A program made the translations under genes and the position numbers. A model generated the notes under the pieces. The model ran no database searches. It worked only from the letters and a program-made list of their open reading frames with translations, and was not told where the DNA came from. Shown one piece after another: positions 1 through 7,832 of a stretch of 52,545 nucleotides of DNA; within the stretch, counting starts at the first letter, position 1, and each line of letters starts with the position of its first letter. The stretch is from Roseburia_C amylophila (GTDB lineage: Bacteria > Bacillota > Clostridia > Lachnospirales > Lachnospiraceae): NCBI RefSeq assembly GCF_025567465.1, contig NZ_JAOQKI010000018.1:1-52545 (forward strand), read 5' to 3'.

Positions 1-4
1 AAAT

Positions 5-48
5 AACCTCCAAACTGAGTAATTTTATCTTACATCAGTTTGGAGGTT
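5..48. repeat. Perfect 14-bp inverted repeat at window edge
   Basis: The arms at 5-18 (AACCTCCAAACTGA) and 35-48 are exact reverse complements around a 16-base AT-rich loop. The hairpin lies about 80 bases downstream of the stop of the minus-strand S-subunit gene and reads into ATTT on the minus strand, so it may terminate the restriction-modification operon. The run of Ts is poor and the window ends here, so it could instead be the end of a mobile element. Confidence 0.5.
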
Positions 49-126
49 TACACAAACTTTGGGATGCTCCCAGGGATTGTAGCTTTGATTGTGTATATAA
101 AAATGTTAATAGTATAGTCTCACTTA

Positions 127-1224
127 TCAAATAGCCCCCCCTAATTTATCAATTTCTTTCAATGCTTTTTGCATGATGACTTTTTCCATAGATGTAATGT
201 ATTTTTCCATATAATCAAAATCAATATCACCTATTTCTGTAATAGGGAGCATTATTGTATCGGATTTTATTTTGCTCTTTGAAATAGAATCTCCCCAAGT
301 ATATTTGTAGGAAAGAGCAGCCTTAATTGCGGAGACCATAAATAACTGGACCTTTTCTGTTCTTCCTCTTGGATTATCCATATATAAAGCTAAATTGTGG
401 CTATCGTTAGAAACGTAGTCTTCACTTTGATATGTAACAACCATGGTTTTGCCGCCTATAGAAATACAATTACCTTCTTCGATTTGTTCGGAATCAAAAT
501 CAACATAAGCGGATATGGAATTATTCCCTTCTCCGGCAGTCACATAAGGATATTTGCCAGAATTTTTAATCCATTCTTTCAAAATGCTATGGGTATTTTT
601 TATGGTGAATAATCCACCTTTGTTGCGATTGTCAATAAAAAATTCTTTATAGTTTTTCTTTAAAGATAGTATTTTTTTTTCTTCTTCAGTAAGAGTACAA
701 TCAGATAATCCAAGTGATTCAATAAACATCTTTGTTCTCTTCAATTGATTATTTTCTATTTCAACCATATAATTTTTCATATAATTATAGTTGGGGCTTC
801 CAGTATCTGTAACAGGTAATGAGAAAGATAGATCAATTATATGAGCCATACTGGTAGCATAACCATATGTATCAAAATGCTTTTTTAATATAGATAAGAT
901 ATATTGAAGTTCATATTTAGATATTTGATTATCTTTTGGAATTAGTGCCTGGAATGCACCATTATCACCGCTACGATAAAAACTTTCCTCTATTAAACCT
1001 ATTTCACCAACACTAGATGTATATGCTAAAATTGGATGACCTAATTCAATTTTATATAAATATATATCATTCATTAGTATTTTGAAATTATATTGATGCT
1101 TGATGTTTTGACCATATACATAGTACCCGTTTTTTACAGGTGTTAGATTTTCCTTTGATTTCGGATATCCCTTTACTGTCTTTTTTATAAAAAGATCCCC
1201 TACCGTAAATTCTGCATATTTCAT
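127..1224 (-). CDS. Type IIB (BcgI-like) restriction-modification specificity subunit S
   Basis: This 365-residue protein resembles the specificity subunits of BcgI-type and type I restriction systems. It has two target-recognition halves: roughly residues 1-170, and 200-360, each followed by a helical spacer (around 145-200 and at the C-terminus). The second half carries a GKYPYVTAGEGNN-type stretch near 225 and a GNCISIGG stretch near 255, both familiar from S-subunit target-recognition domains. Such subunits bind the DNA target and deliver the nuclease-methylase subunit to it. Its ATG lies 2 bases after the stop of the upstream nuclease-methylase gene, so the two are surely cotranscribed. 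Both halves appear intact. The recognition sequence cannot be predicted from the protein. Confidence 0.85.
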   Translation of the reverse strand: MKYAEFTVGDLFIKKTVKGYPKSKENLTPVKNGYYVYGQNIKHQYNFKILMNDIYLYKIELGHPILAYTSSVGEIGLIEESFYRSGDNGAFQALIPKDNQISKYELQYILSILKKHFDTYGYATSMAHIIDLSFSLPVTDTGSPNYNYMKNYMVEIENNQLKRTKMFIESLGLSDCTLTEEEKKILSLKKNYKEFFIDNRNKGGLFTIKNTHSILKEWIKNSGKYPYVTAGEGNNSISAYVDFDSEQIEEGNCISIGGKTMVVTYQSEDYVSNDSHNLALYMDNPRGRTEKVQLFMVSAIKAALSYKYTWGDSISKSKIKSDTIMLPITEIGDIDFDYMEKYITSMEKVIMQKALKEIDKLGGAI

Positions 1225-1226
1225 AG

Positions 1227-3533
1227 TTAAACGCCTTCCTTAATTGCATGGCTTATTTTCCATGATAAATAGTCTGCAATGGTTGTTTCAAATATTTTTT
1301 TTGTTGGAATGGTATCTATTTCTTTATGTTGAGAAATTGTCCAATCGGCTCCAATCCTATTAAACACATCATTATAATTCTTTTGTGCTTCAATCAGTTC
1401 TGGTTCAATAGCAGAAATCTTAATAGTCAAGTCATTTATTGCTTTCTTTAAGACATCTATTTCAGCTTCCATAGCAGTTGCTTTAACTGGATCTTTCTCC
1501 TTTTTTAGTTTCTTTTCCGTATCTTTTAAATCTTTATCAAAGTTGATTTTGTCTGCACGAAGAGGATCTATTCGTTCGTGTACCTTATCTAAGATTTTTT
1601 TGGGTTCTCTTAATGAAACTTGTGTAGTAATAGTATCGGTAATTAGCAAGCCATTTTCATTTGTATAATATGATGTATCTGGTTCACAATCTAAAACGAT
1701 ATCAACTATTTCAGAATAACGACCTATGGCATCATCAACATTTCTTAAATTAACTTCTTGACTAGATTTTTTACGACTCTGACGAGCGTATCCGTCATTA
1801 GTGAAATCTATAAATTTAACCCTCTTTTTTTCAGGATGCGCATGTCCTACTTCGAATACATAAATTGCTGTTTGTACACTTGACCTTCCACAAAAAATAT
1901 CTCCCATTTTGATAGAAGCAATAAGCGTATTATTATCAAGTATATCTCGTGTGTAAGAACCACCGGCCCCACTACCTGCATTTTCTTGAATAAGAACAGC
2001 GGCATATCCACCTTTCATACGACTTAATGCTAATTTTACAAAATTAAAACCTTTGCCTTCTGCCGAATAAGGTGGATTAAGCAGAAATACATCAGCAGGA
2101 AAATCTTTGTCCTTGTCAGAACCTTGTTCATACTTTCCTGAATAGTTTTTCAGTGAATCATCACAGAGGATATGTGTTGAACCATCTCCCATAAGGAACA
2201 TATTTAATACTGCAAGGGTGTACATATCTGGACGAAGCTCAACTCCAAGAAGCTGCTTCATCTTAATTTTATTAATCTTTTTATCACGTTCATCCTTGTC
2301 TTCTATTTGAGTAGCATCTTTTATCATTGCTTTCATAGAGGCAACAAGGAATCCTCCGGAACCGGCAGCGTAATCCCACACATAACTATCCTTATTGACT
2401 TGACATAATCTAACCATCAAATCGCAAACATAACGTGGAGTAAGAACAACATCATTTTGATCTCCATCAGGAACCTTTACCCAATCGTTAAGAACATTAA
2501 AAAGTTTCCCTGTGAAATCGAGATGGTATTTTTGTTTTGTAAAGAAGGGAACGATATTTTTCTTTACAGTTGTATAAACCTTTTTCAATCGACTTTCGCC
2601 TGGTTGATATTCTTTATATAAATCAGTTTGAACAAATACTTGTTCAAAATTGGTTTTTATAAGTTCCACTTTCTCTTTAGGAATATCTTTACTATTAAGA
2701 TATGCTTCTATTGTGTTCATTATTATTTTGCCATCGTGTTGATATTTATCTTGCTTGCTTCTTAAATCAGAAATTTCTAATGGTGCAACAAGAGTTGTTC
2801 CATTTTCAATAACACCCAATCCGGCAATGATCATACCAGAAATTAGTTTCACACGATATGCTTCGCTAATACTATAAGCATCTCTCATTTCTTGGTTGAG
2901 ATTTTTTAAATTTGTTTCAATCTGAGCTTCTAATTTTAGAGTTAGTTTTTCTCTTTCTTCTTCAGTAAGATAAAGCGCATCAATTTTATCCATAAAATCA
3001 TCTAGTTCAGCCCCAGCTAGAAAAGATAAATCTTCGTATGTACCTACTTGTTTTGGTACATTGTAATTTTCATCTGAAACATAAAAAACCTTCAAAGCAA
3101 TTTTAGTAGTTTTTTCTTCTTTCCATCCAGTTATTCCAATGGCGATAACTTCTTTGTATGAGTCAGTACCATTTACAATAGCGGTAGCATAATGAACAGC
3201 ACCATTAACCGCATATTTAGCGATATTGGTGTAATTTGGGGAATCATCTTTATTGTAATTATCTACCTCACCCATAACGTTAAGTTTTTCTAAGTCAGTC
3301 TTTTTGCCTTTAGCTTCAATCATTACAGGAAGCTTCCGTCCTTTATAATCAATAAAGCATTTAATATCAGGAAAGTTCTTTCCTGTGCCCCCTTTTTTAC
3401 TTGGAGCGTTGATCAATGCCGTATCTATTTCAGTATTAACACTTTCGGTTTTTGTGTAATACTTAACACCGAATTTTTTTAACCATTCTTTGGCTATGTC
3501 CTCAACGTTTTCTTCAATACTACTAACTGCCAT
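1227..3533 (-). CDS. Type IIB (BcgI-like) restriction nuclease-methylase fusion subunit
   Basis: One chain of 768 residues carries both endonuclease and adenine methylase activities. A PD-(D/E)XK nuclease core is visible at the N-terminus (P55-D56, then E73-A-K75). The methylase follows, with SAM-binding motif I DYAAGSGGF at about 387 and catalytic motif IV NPPY at about 486. A long charged coiled coil near residues 680-740 precedes the C-terminus. The fused architecture plus a separate S subunit downstream is that of BcgI, which cuts DNA on both sides of its target; type I systems instead have separate HsdR and HsdM. I chose the ATG at 3533, which has GGAGG 8 bases upstream. A longer reading from a TTG at 3569 would contain this ribosome binding site inside the gene. 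All key motifs are intact, so the enzyme is probably active. Confidence 0.87.
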   Translation of the reverse strand: MAVSSIEENVEDIAKEWLKKFGVKYYTKTESVNTEIDTALINAPSKKGGTGKNFPDIKCFIDYKGRKLPVMIEAKGKKTDLEKLNVMGEVDNYNKDDSPNYTNIAKYAVNGAVHYATAIVNGTDSYKEVIAIGITGWKEEKTTKIALKVFYVSDENYNVPKQVGTYEDLSFLAGAELDDFMDKIDALYLTEEEREKLTLKLEAQIETNLKNLNQEMRDAYSISEAYRVKLISGMIIAGLGVIENGTTLVAPLEISDLRSKQDKYQHDGKIIMNTIEAYLNSKDIPKEKVELIKTNFEQVFVQTDLYKEYQPGESRLKKVYTTVKKNIVPFFTKQKYHLDFTGKLFNVLNDWVKVPDGDQNDVVLTPRYVCDLMVRLCQVNKDSYVWDYAAGSGGFLVASMKAMIKDATQIEDKDERDKKINKIKMKQLLGVELRPDMYTLAVLNMFLMGDGSTHILCDDSLKNYSGKYEQGSDKDKDFPADVFLLNPPYSAEGKGFNFVKLALSRMKGGYAAVLIQENAGSGAGGSYTRDILDNNTLIASIKMGDIFCGRSSVQTAIYVFEVGHAHPEKKRVKFIDFTNDGYARQSRKKSSQEVNLRNVDDAIGRYSEIVDIVLDCEPDTSYYTNENGLLITDTITTQVSLREPKKILDKVHERIDPLRADKINFDKDLKDTEKKLKKEKDPVKATAMEAEIDVLKKAINDLTIKISAIEPELIEAQKNYNDVFNRIGADWTISQHKEIDTIPTKKIFETTIADYLSWKISHAIKEGV

Positions 3534-3600
3534 CTTTATATCCTCCACATTCAGCTCCCAGGGGAGCAATAATTTTCACAACTTATTTAGTATAAGACCG

Positions 3601-3645
3601 ATGCCCCCTCACACACGTTTTTTCGCGAAATTGCATAGGGGGGAT
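3601..3645. promoter_or_regulatory. Nested palindrome upstream of the restriction-modification operon
   Basis: A perfect 10-bp palindrome, TTTCGCGAAA (3621-3630), is framed by imperfect 9-bp inverted arms, ATGCCCCCT (3601-3609) and AGGGGGGAT (3637-3645), with one mismatched pair. It sits about 70-110 bases upstream of the nuclease-methylase start in an otherwise AT-rich gap. The symmetry suggests an operator for a dimeric repressor or a structured leader. No controller gene is adjacent. Confidence 0.4.
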
Positions 3646-3752
3646 TCCTGTGTCTTTTAACATATTTTATATAATATCATAGCACATAATTACATATAAC
3701 TAGCTAATATTAGATACAATGTTCTATTTGTCTTTCCGCAAAATTATATAAA

Positions 3753-4856
3753 TTAATGTGCTTTTTTCTTGCTTTTTTGAGCCTTTTCGATGGCTTTTCG
3801 CTCACGATAGGCTTTTTGCTTTCGGGCATTTCGAACCTTCTGGCATTCTTCGGCATCACAAAATTCCTGGCGGTTGCTCTTTCGTATTATGAATTTACCA
3901 CAGTTCCGACAACGAATCATAATGCCCTCTGGACGATTATCCGGTTTTCCTTTATCTTCTGGTGCAGGATCTTCGGAAAGCATTCTTGCAAGTGTTAGCC
4001 ATGCAATATCAAACACGGAGTTAATATCGGTAGAAAATTCTAATCGGTTAGTGCGTGAATCTACCTTTAATTTCATGGTAAATTCCGGAATAATGTCAAT
4101 AAGTGCATTCCGTAATTCATCGTAATCGTCATATGGTGTAGTGGCGAATTCTACGATTGGAGGTTTATCTGCCGGATGATTTTTAATGTACTCATTATCA
4201 ATTTGCATTTCTTCTATGAGATTTCCTTTTGTATCCCCATAATCTAAGTCATCTGGTATTGCAACGATAGGATGCTTATAGTTATCAAAGAAAGAGTATT
4301 CCTCAAAGTATTTCCCTTCTTTGGATAAATCATATGCAGATTCGTCATCGGTAATACAGACACCTTCGAGAGCAACATAAAACATGACTGCATTATATAA
4401 TTTTCCAAGATCATCTAGGAAGGTGTTAATCTCAAATGTTCCGTCTCTTTCTACCATTTCTGCATCGAAGCTATTTATATCAAATGATTCATTCAATTCA
4501 GAATAGATGAAGTCAATATTATATGGATGCATATTATTTGTACACCATTCCATGATGAGCTGCGTATATGGAATTTTATTATCAAAGTTGTTTATCTGCA
4601 TTGCCAGATTGCAAAGGCTGGTAAGCAGTCCCTGTCCAGAAAGAAAATCTTCTTTAGGAAAGATGGGTTCATATCCTGGGCGGCAAAATGGTGTTGCGCA
4701 ATAATCATCGCTTTTATCAATATCAAGTTCATATTTCTTGAAGCGGAAAGGATGGTAAATCAGTTGACCGACACCACCGACCTCTTTAAATCCAAATATA
4801 TCTGTTGTTTTATCTGCTTCTGATGGAATAGTTTCATCATTCCAGTTTAATGGCAT
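3753..4856 (-). CDS. Zinc-finger protein of unknown function (DUF6076-like)
   Basis: I do not recognise a function for this acidic protein of 367 residues. Its C-terminus has a four-cysteine zinc site, C316-x2-C319-x13-C333-x4-C338, followed by a strongly basic tail (about residues 340-367) rich in Lys and Arg. This looks like a nucleic-acid-binding finger of the CGNR or DUF6076 kind. A second pair, CATPFC, lies near residue 53. The middle is a probable alpha/beta region with no catalytic motif I can name. I prefer the ATG at 4856 because TGAGG lies 6 bases upstream; an ATG at 4868 would add four residues and has no spaced ribosome binding site. It points the same way as the restriction operon, 220 bases upstream of it, and away from the integrase remnant. 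The accessory setting suggests a defence or element-regulation role, but that is inference. Confidence 0.6.
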   Translation of the reverse strand: MPLNWNDETIPSEADKTTDIFGFKEVGGVGQLIYHPFRFKKYELDIDKSDDYCATPFCRPGYEPIFPKEDFLSGQGLLTSLCNLAMQINNFDNKIPYTQLIMEWCTNNMHPYNIDFIYSELNESFDINSFDAEMVERDGTFEINTFLDDLGKLYNAVMFYVALEGVCITDDESAYDLSKEGKYFEEYSFFDNYKHPIVAIPDDLDYGDTKGNLIEEMQIDNEYIKNHPADKPPIVEFATTPYDDYDELRNALIDIIPEFTMKLKVDSRTNRLEFSTDINSVFDIAWLTLARMLSEDPAPEDKGKPDNRPEGIMIRCRNCGKFIIRKSNRQEFCDAEECQKVRNARKQKAYRERKAIEKAQKSKKKAH

Positions 4857-4882
4857 ATCATACCTCATTCCAATCGTTAATT

Positions 4883-4924
4883 CGTAACCGTTAGCGTTAC
4901 CGTCAGTTTTTGAACTCCGGTTAC
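4883..4924. promoter_or_regulatory. GTAAC/GTTAC repeat cluster upstream of the zinc-finger gene
   Basis: The stretch 4883-4902 reads CGTAACCGTTAGCGTTACCG, which contains GTAAC and GTTAC in inverted orientation plus an intervening GTTA. CCGGTTAC follows at 4917-4924 and GTAACGG at 4975-4981. These closely spaced, partly inverted copies lie directly upstream of the minus-strand zinc-finger gene and suggest an operator. A recombinase arm site is an alternative, given the integrase remnant next door. Confidence 0.35.
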
Positions 4925-5122
4925 ATTATAGCTTAAAATATTCATGAAAACAATAAAAAGTTACACAAAATGATGTAACGGATTTGTACCTTGACAATTT
5001 CATACCGTTCTCAATGAACAAGCCTTTGTTACTGCAGGGACTGGTAGCCGCCAAGAGCGGTAGCAGAGAAATGACTATTGAAGAGACAGATGCAACAAAA
5101 TCTACGAAAGGAGCAACATCTT

Positions 5123-6142
5123 ATGGAAAAAACAACTATGAGTGTACAGGAATTATCTGCACAGAAGGGAATCAGTCTGCCAACAGGGATGTGTTACAGT
5201 ACAGAGATTACTTGCGAAGGAAGTATTTGGCAAAAAGACGATACGAAGTGTGAAAACTTCCGATGCAAAGCTATTCCTTATCAAATTGCAGCAGGAGGAT
5301 GGGAAAAGCTACAGTTCCATTCATACCATCCGGGGAGTGCTGCGACCAGCTTTTCAGATGGAGGTGGATGATGACATTCTGGTAAAAAATCCATTTGGAT
5401 TTCAGCTTGCCGGAGTATTGGTAAATGATGCAGTCACAAGAGAGGCAATTACAAAAGACCAGATGAGAAAGTTCCTAAAGTTTGTGCATGAAGATGTGGT
5501 GTACTGCAAATATTATGAAGTGGTGTACATATTATTTCATACGGGAATGCGAATATCTGAATTTTGCGGATTGACACTGAAGGATATTGATCTTGAGAAC
5601 AGAACTGTAAATATCGACAATCAGTTGCAGAGAACTTCGGATATGCGATATATCATAGAAACCACAAAGACGGATGCAGGAATCAGGGTATTGCCAATTA
5701 CAGAGGATGTGGCACAGATATTTTAGGCAATCATCGAGGATAGAGAGGCACCGAAAGTGGAGAAATCTATAGACGGATATAGCGGCTTTCTATTCTACGA
5801 TGATAATGGAATGCCACTTGTTGCAATGCATTGGCAGCACCGCTTCAATCATATGGTAGGCAGATATAATGATATTTACAGAGTACAGATGCCAAACATT
5901 ACACCTCATGTATGCCGACACACTTATTGCTCAAATATGGCAAAATCGGGAATGAAGCCAAAGACGTTACAGTACCGCATGGGCATTCGGATATAAGTGT
6001 AACAATGAACATGTACACGCATATCGGATTCGATGACGCTGAGGAAGAATTGAAGCGGATAGAAGAGTTTAGGAAAGCACAGGCGGAGGCTGAGCAGAAG
6101 AAGGAGAAACCGATGCCACAGAAAATGTTCAAGGTAATTTAA
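5123..6142 (+). pseudogene. Broken Tn916-family tyrosine integrase fused to an excisionase remnant
   Basis: The first about 20 codons (ATG 5123, with AAGGAG at 5108-5113) read MEKTTMSVQELSAQKGIS, the start of a small helix-turn-helix excisionase. They then run into integrase sequence with most of the integrase N-terminus missing. A further frame change is likely near 5215-5225, where an LQYRDYLRR-like stretch passes into EVFGKKTI. The integrase core continues to an in-frame TAG at 5724-5726, resumes in the same frame to about 5980, and shifts by one lost base inside the GHSD motif. The rest reads in the next frame to 6142. Catalytic residues are still visible: Arg in HTGMRISE, His and Arg in HVCRHT, His in GHSD, and the nucleophile Tyr in MNMYTHI. 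Close relatives are integrases of Tn916-type conjugative transposons. With an N-terminal deletion, a nonsense codon and frameshifts, it cannot make recombinase. Confidence 0.9.
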
Positions 6143-6156
6143 TATGGAGGATAGGT

Positions 6157-6190
6157 AACGCTCTGGCTTAGGCTGGGGCGTTATTTTTTG
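6157..6190 (+). terminator. Hairpin terminator after the integrase remnant
   Basis: The sequence 6157-6182 folds on itself from AACGC to GCGTT with several G-U pairs and is followed by ATTTTTT. It would stop transcription leaving the integrase remnant before the SEC-C gene. Confidence 0.6.
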
Positions 6191-6283
6191 TGGAAAAAAA
6201 TTGATTATACAGATATAATGAAACTGGTAGGTTTTCTGCGATTTTAGGAAAATTACATAATATAAAAGATTGGAGTGAAAAAC

Positions 6284-7654
6284 TTGGTATATAACGAATT
6301 TATTAGATGTGAAGTCTGCGGATGTATAACAAGAATCAGATTGCAGGTTGGATGGCTTGATGAGCATCCTATTGCTGTAACTTGCGGAAAGTGTGGTATA
6401 TCATTAAAAGGAAAAGTAAAGATTGGACAAGATACCTTGGAACTTAAATTTGAATTTGAAAATGCTGAAAGAGTTAATGCCACTCCAACAACTATTCCAA
6501 ATTACGTAGTAGAGTGCTCAGGAGAATTTACAACAATTAAGATGTGTGATGGATGGTGCCTACAGGAAAATTTTATCACACCATTTATAAGATACCAGCA
6601 GAAAAGTGGTGATATTGATAATTATAAGAGTTTTGGAGATAGTGTGACTACACTAAAGCAAACGGCTAGTATGTGGCCCCAATATAAACGTGTTTTACAA
6701 TTGTATAAAGATGGAAATCAAGAATATCTTAAACAAGAGATAAAGAAACTATTTCCAGAAGAATATATAATGTGTAGAAATGAACTTGAAATAATGAGAG
6801 CAGTTCGCATGATTGAAGTTCATGGATTCCTGTCACCGCTAAAACCAGTCATTTTGGATTTTCCACAAATTGGATCTGATATTTTGAAATTAGATAAAGA
6901 AAAAATGAATTGTCTTATAGAATATCTTAATACACATGATGGGTATTCGTTAAAACAGATGCAGGAACAGATTAACACTCTATTAGGCGAGTTTGTAGTG
7001 GCTTATCCTTATTTGCTTCCAGCTTTGTCGTTACAATTTTGTGATGAAGGAAGTGTAGATTTTGAAGTAGAGGGAACTACAACAAGCACTTATGAAGATG
7101 TAAAGCAGTTTTATTTAGATTCATATGAGACGTTAGGAAATCTTCTGATTATTCCAGCGGCAATTGATAATATAAAAAATAGAGGTGATGCGAACGATTT
7201 TATTGCGAACAATGCAGGAATTGTTTCTTTGGATAAGTTTATAACTGCGACAAAAGCTAATAGATTTCATTTATATAACAAGAATGAACTCTATATGCGT
7301 ACGATAGAGGTAAAGTATAATCAAAAACTTCGGAATGCAATAGGACATAATGATGTTGAGTATGAAACATCAACTCAAAAAATAATATATATTCCAGATC
7401 CTAAAAAGAGAGAAAAGAAACTGTCTGAATATCTGCTTGAATTTGAAATCGAAGCATTAAGTATGTTTCAAGCAATTTTGGTTATTTCAGAATACCTTTA
7501 TAGGTTAAGAGAATTAGAATTGCTTACTAAAGGGGTAGTACCTTTGCCGGTTGAATTTCCTGTAAAGGAAAGAAAAAAGAAAAAGATTTATCCTAATGAA
7601 AAGTGTCCATGTGGTAGTGGGCTGAAATATAAAAAATGTCATGGAAGACTCTAA
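6284..7654 (+). CDS. Zinc-ribbon / putative HEPN / SEC-C protein, possible RNase effector
   Basis: This AT-rich gene encodes 456 residues with three recognisable parts. An N-terminal zinc ribbon has CEVC near residue 9 and CGKC near 34. A helical middle region contains LRNAIGHND at about 349-357, an Arg-Asn-x3-His arrangement that matches the RX4-6H active-site motif of HEPN ribonucleases. The C-terminus ends with a SEC-C metal-binding motif, CPCGSG..KYKKCHG, at about 441-454, following a basic KERKKKKI linker. HEPN enzymes are common in toxins and abortive-infection systems, and SEC-C tails are known from SecA and many uncharacterised proteins. I chose the TTG at 6284, which has GGAG 8 bases upstream; a GTG at 6275 overlaps that ribosome binding site. 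It stands alone between a terminator and the island boundary, next to the restriction operon and dead integrase. RNase activity is an inference from one short motif. Confidence 0.7.
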   Translation: MVYNEFIRCEVCGCITRIRLQVGWLDEHPIAVTCGKCGISLKGKVKIGQDTLELKFEFENAERVNATPTTIPNYVVECSGEFTTIKMCDGWCLQENFITPFIRYQQKSGDIDNYKSFGDSVTTLKQTASMWPQYKRVLQLYKDGNQEYLKQEIKKLFPEEYIMCRNELEIMRAVRMIEVHGFLSPLKPVILDFPQIGSDILKLDKEKMNCLIEYLNTHDGYSLKQMQEQINTLLGEFVVAYPYLLPALSLQFCDEGSVDFEVEGTTTSTYEDVKQFYLDSYETLGNLLIIPAAIDNIKNRGDANDFIANNAGIVSLDKFITATKANRFHLYNKNELYMRTIEVKYNQKLRNAIGHNDVEYETSTQKIIYIPDPKKREKKLSEYLLEFEIEALSMFQAILVISEYLYRLRELELLTKGVVPLPVEFPVKERKKKKIYPNEKCPCGSGLKYKKCHGRL

Positions 7655-7660
7655 AATCCT

Positions 7661-7713
7661 TAGTAGTAACCCAAACCCGTTTTACTACCAACTTTACTAC
7701 TAACAGGTAGTAA
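7661..7713. repeat. Clustered TAGTAGTAA/TTACTACTA inverted repeats at the island edge
   Basis: TAGTAGTAA (7661-7669) is the exact reverse complement of TTACTACTA (7694-7702). TTACTACC (7682-7689) is the reverse complement of GGTAGTAA (7706-7713), and TTACTAC/GTAGTAA (7694-7700/7707-7713) make a tight hairpin with a 6-base loop. The cluster follows the last accessory gene, and base composition changes from AT-rich to chromosomal a little after it. It may be an old recombination or attachment end, or a terminator without a T-run. No matching copy was seen at the left side of the window. Confidence 0.45.
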
Positions 7714-7832
7714 CAACTTGTTCAATTCTGCTCTGATTTACCACAATCCGTAATTTCAGAGCAAACTACACGAATCCTAGAAACCCTTGCAAAACAGAGC
7801 ATCCCGGGACAAAACAAGGAGTAAACAAAACT

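Noticed and set aside
4984..5253. 89-codon open frame over the excisionase remnant
   Set aside because: It only chains out-of-frame pieces of the broken xis-int region; part of its end may be integrase in a shifted frame, noted under the pseudogene.
7741..7832. tmRNA or tRNA fragment as attachment site next to the island
   Set aside because: The sequence has CCCTTGCAAAAC and other suggestive pieces but no acceptor stem or T-loop pattern could be found.
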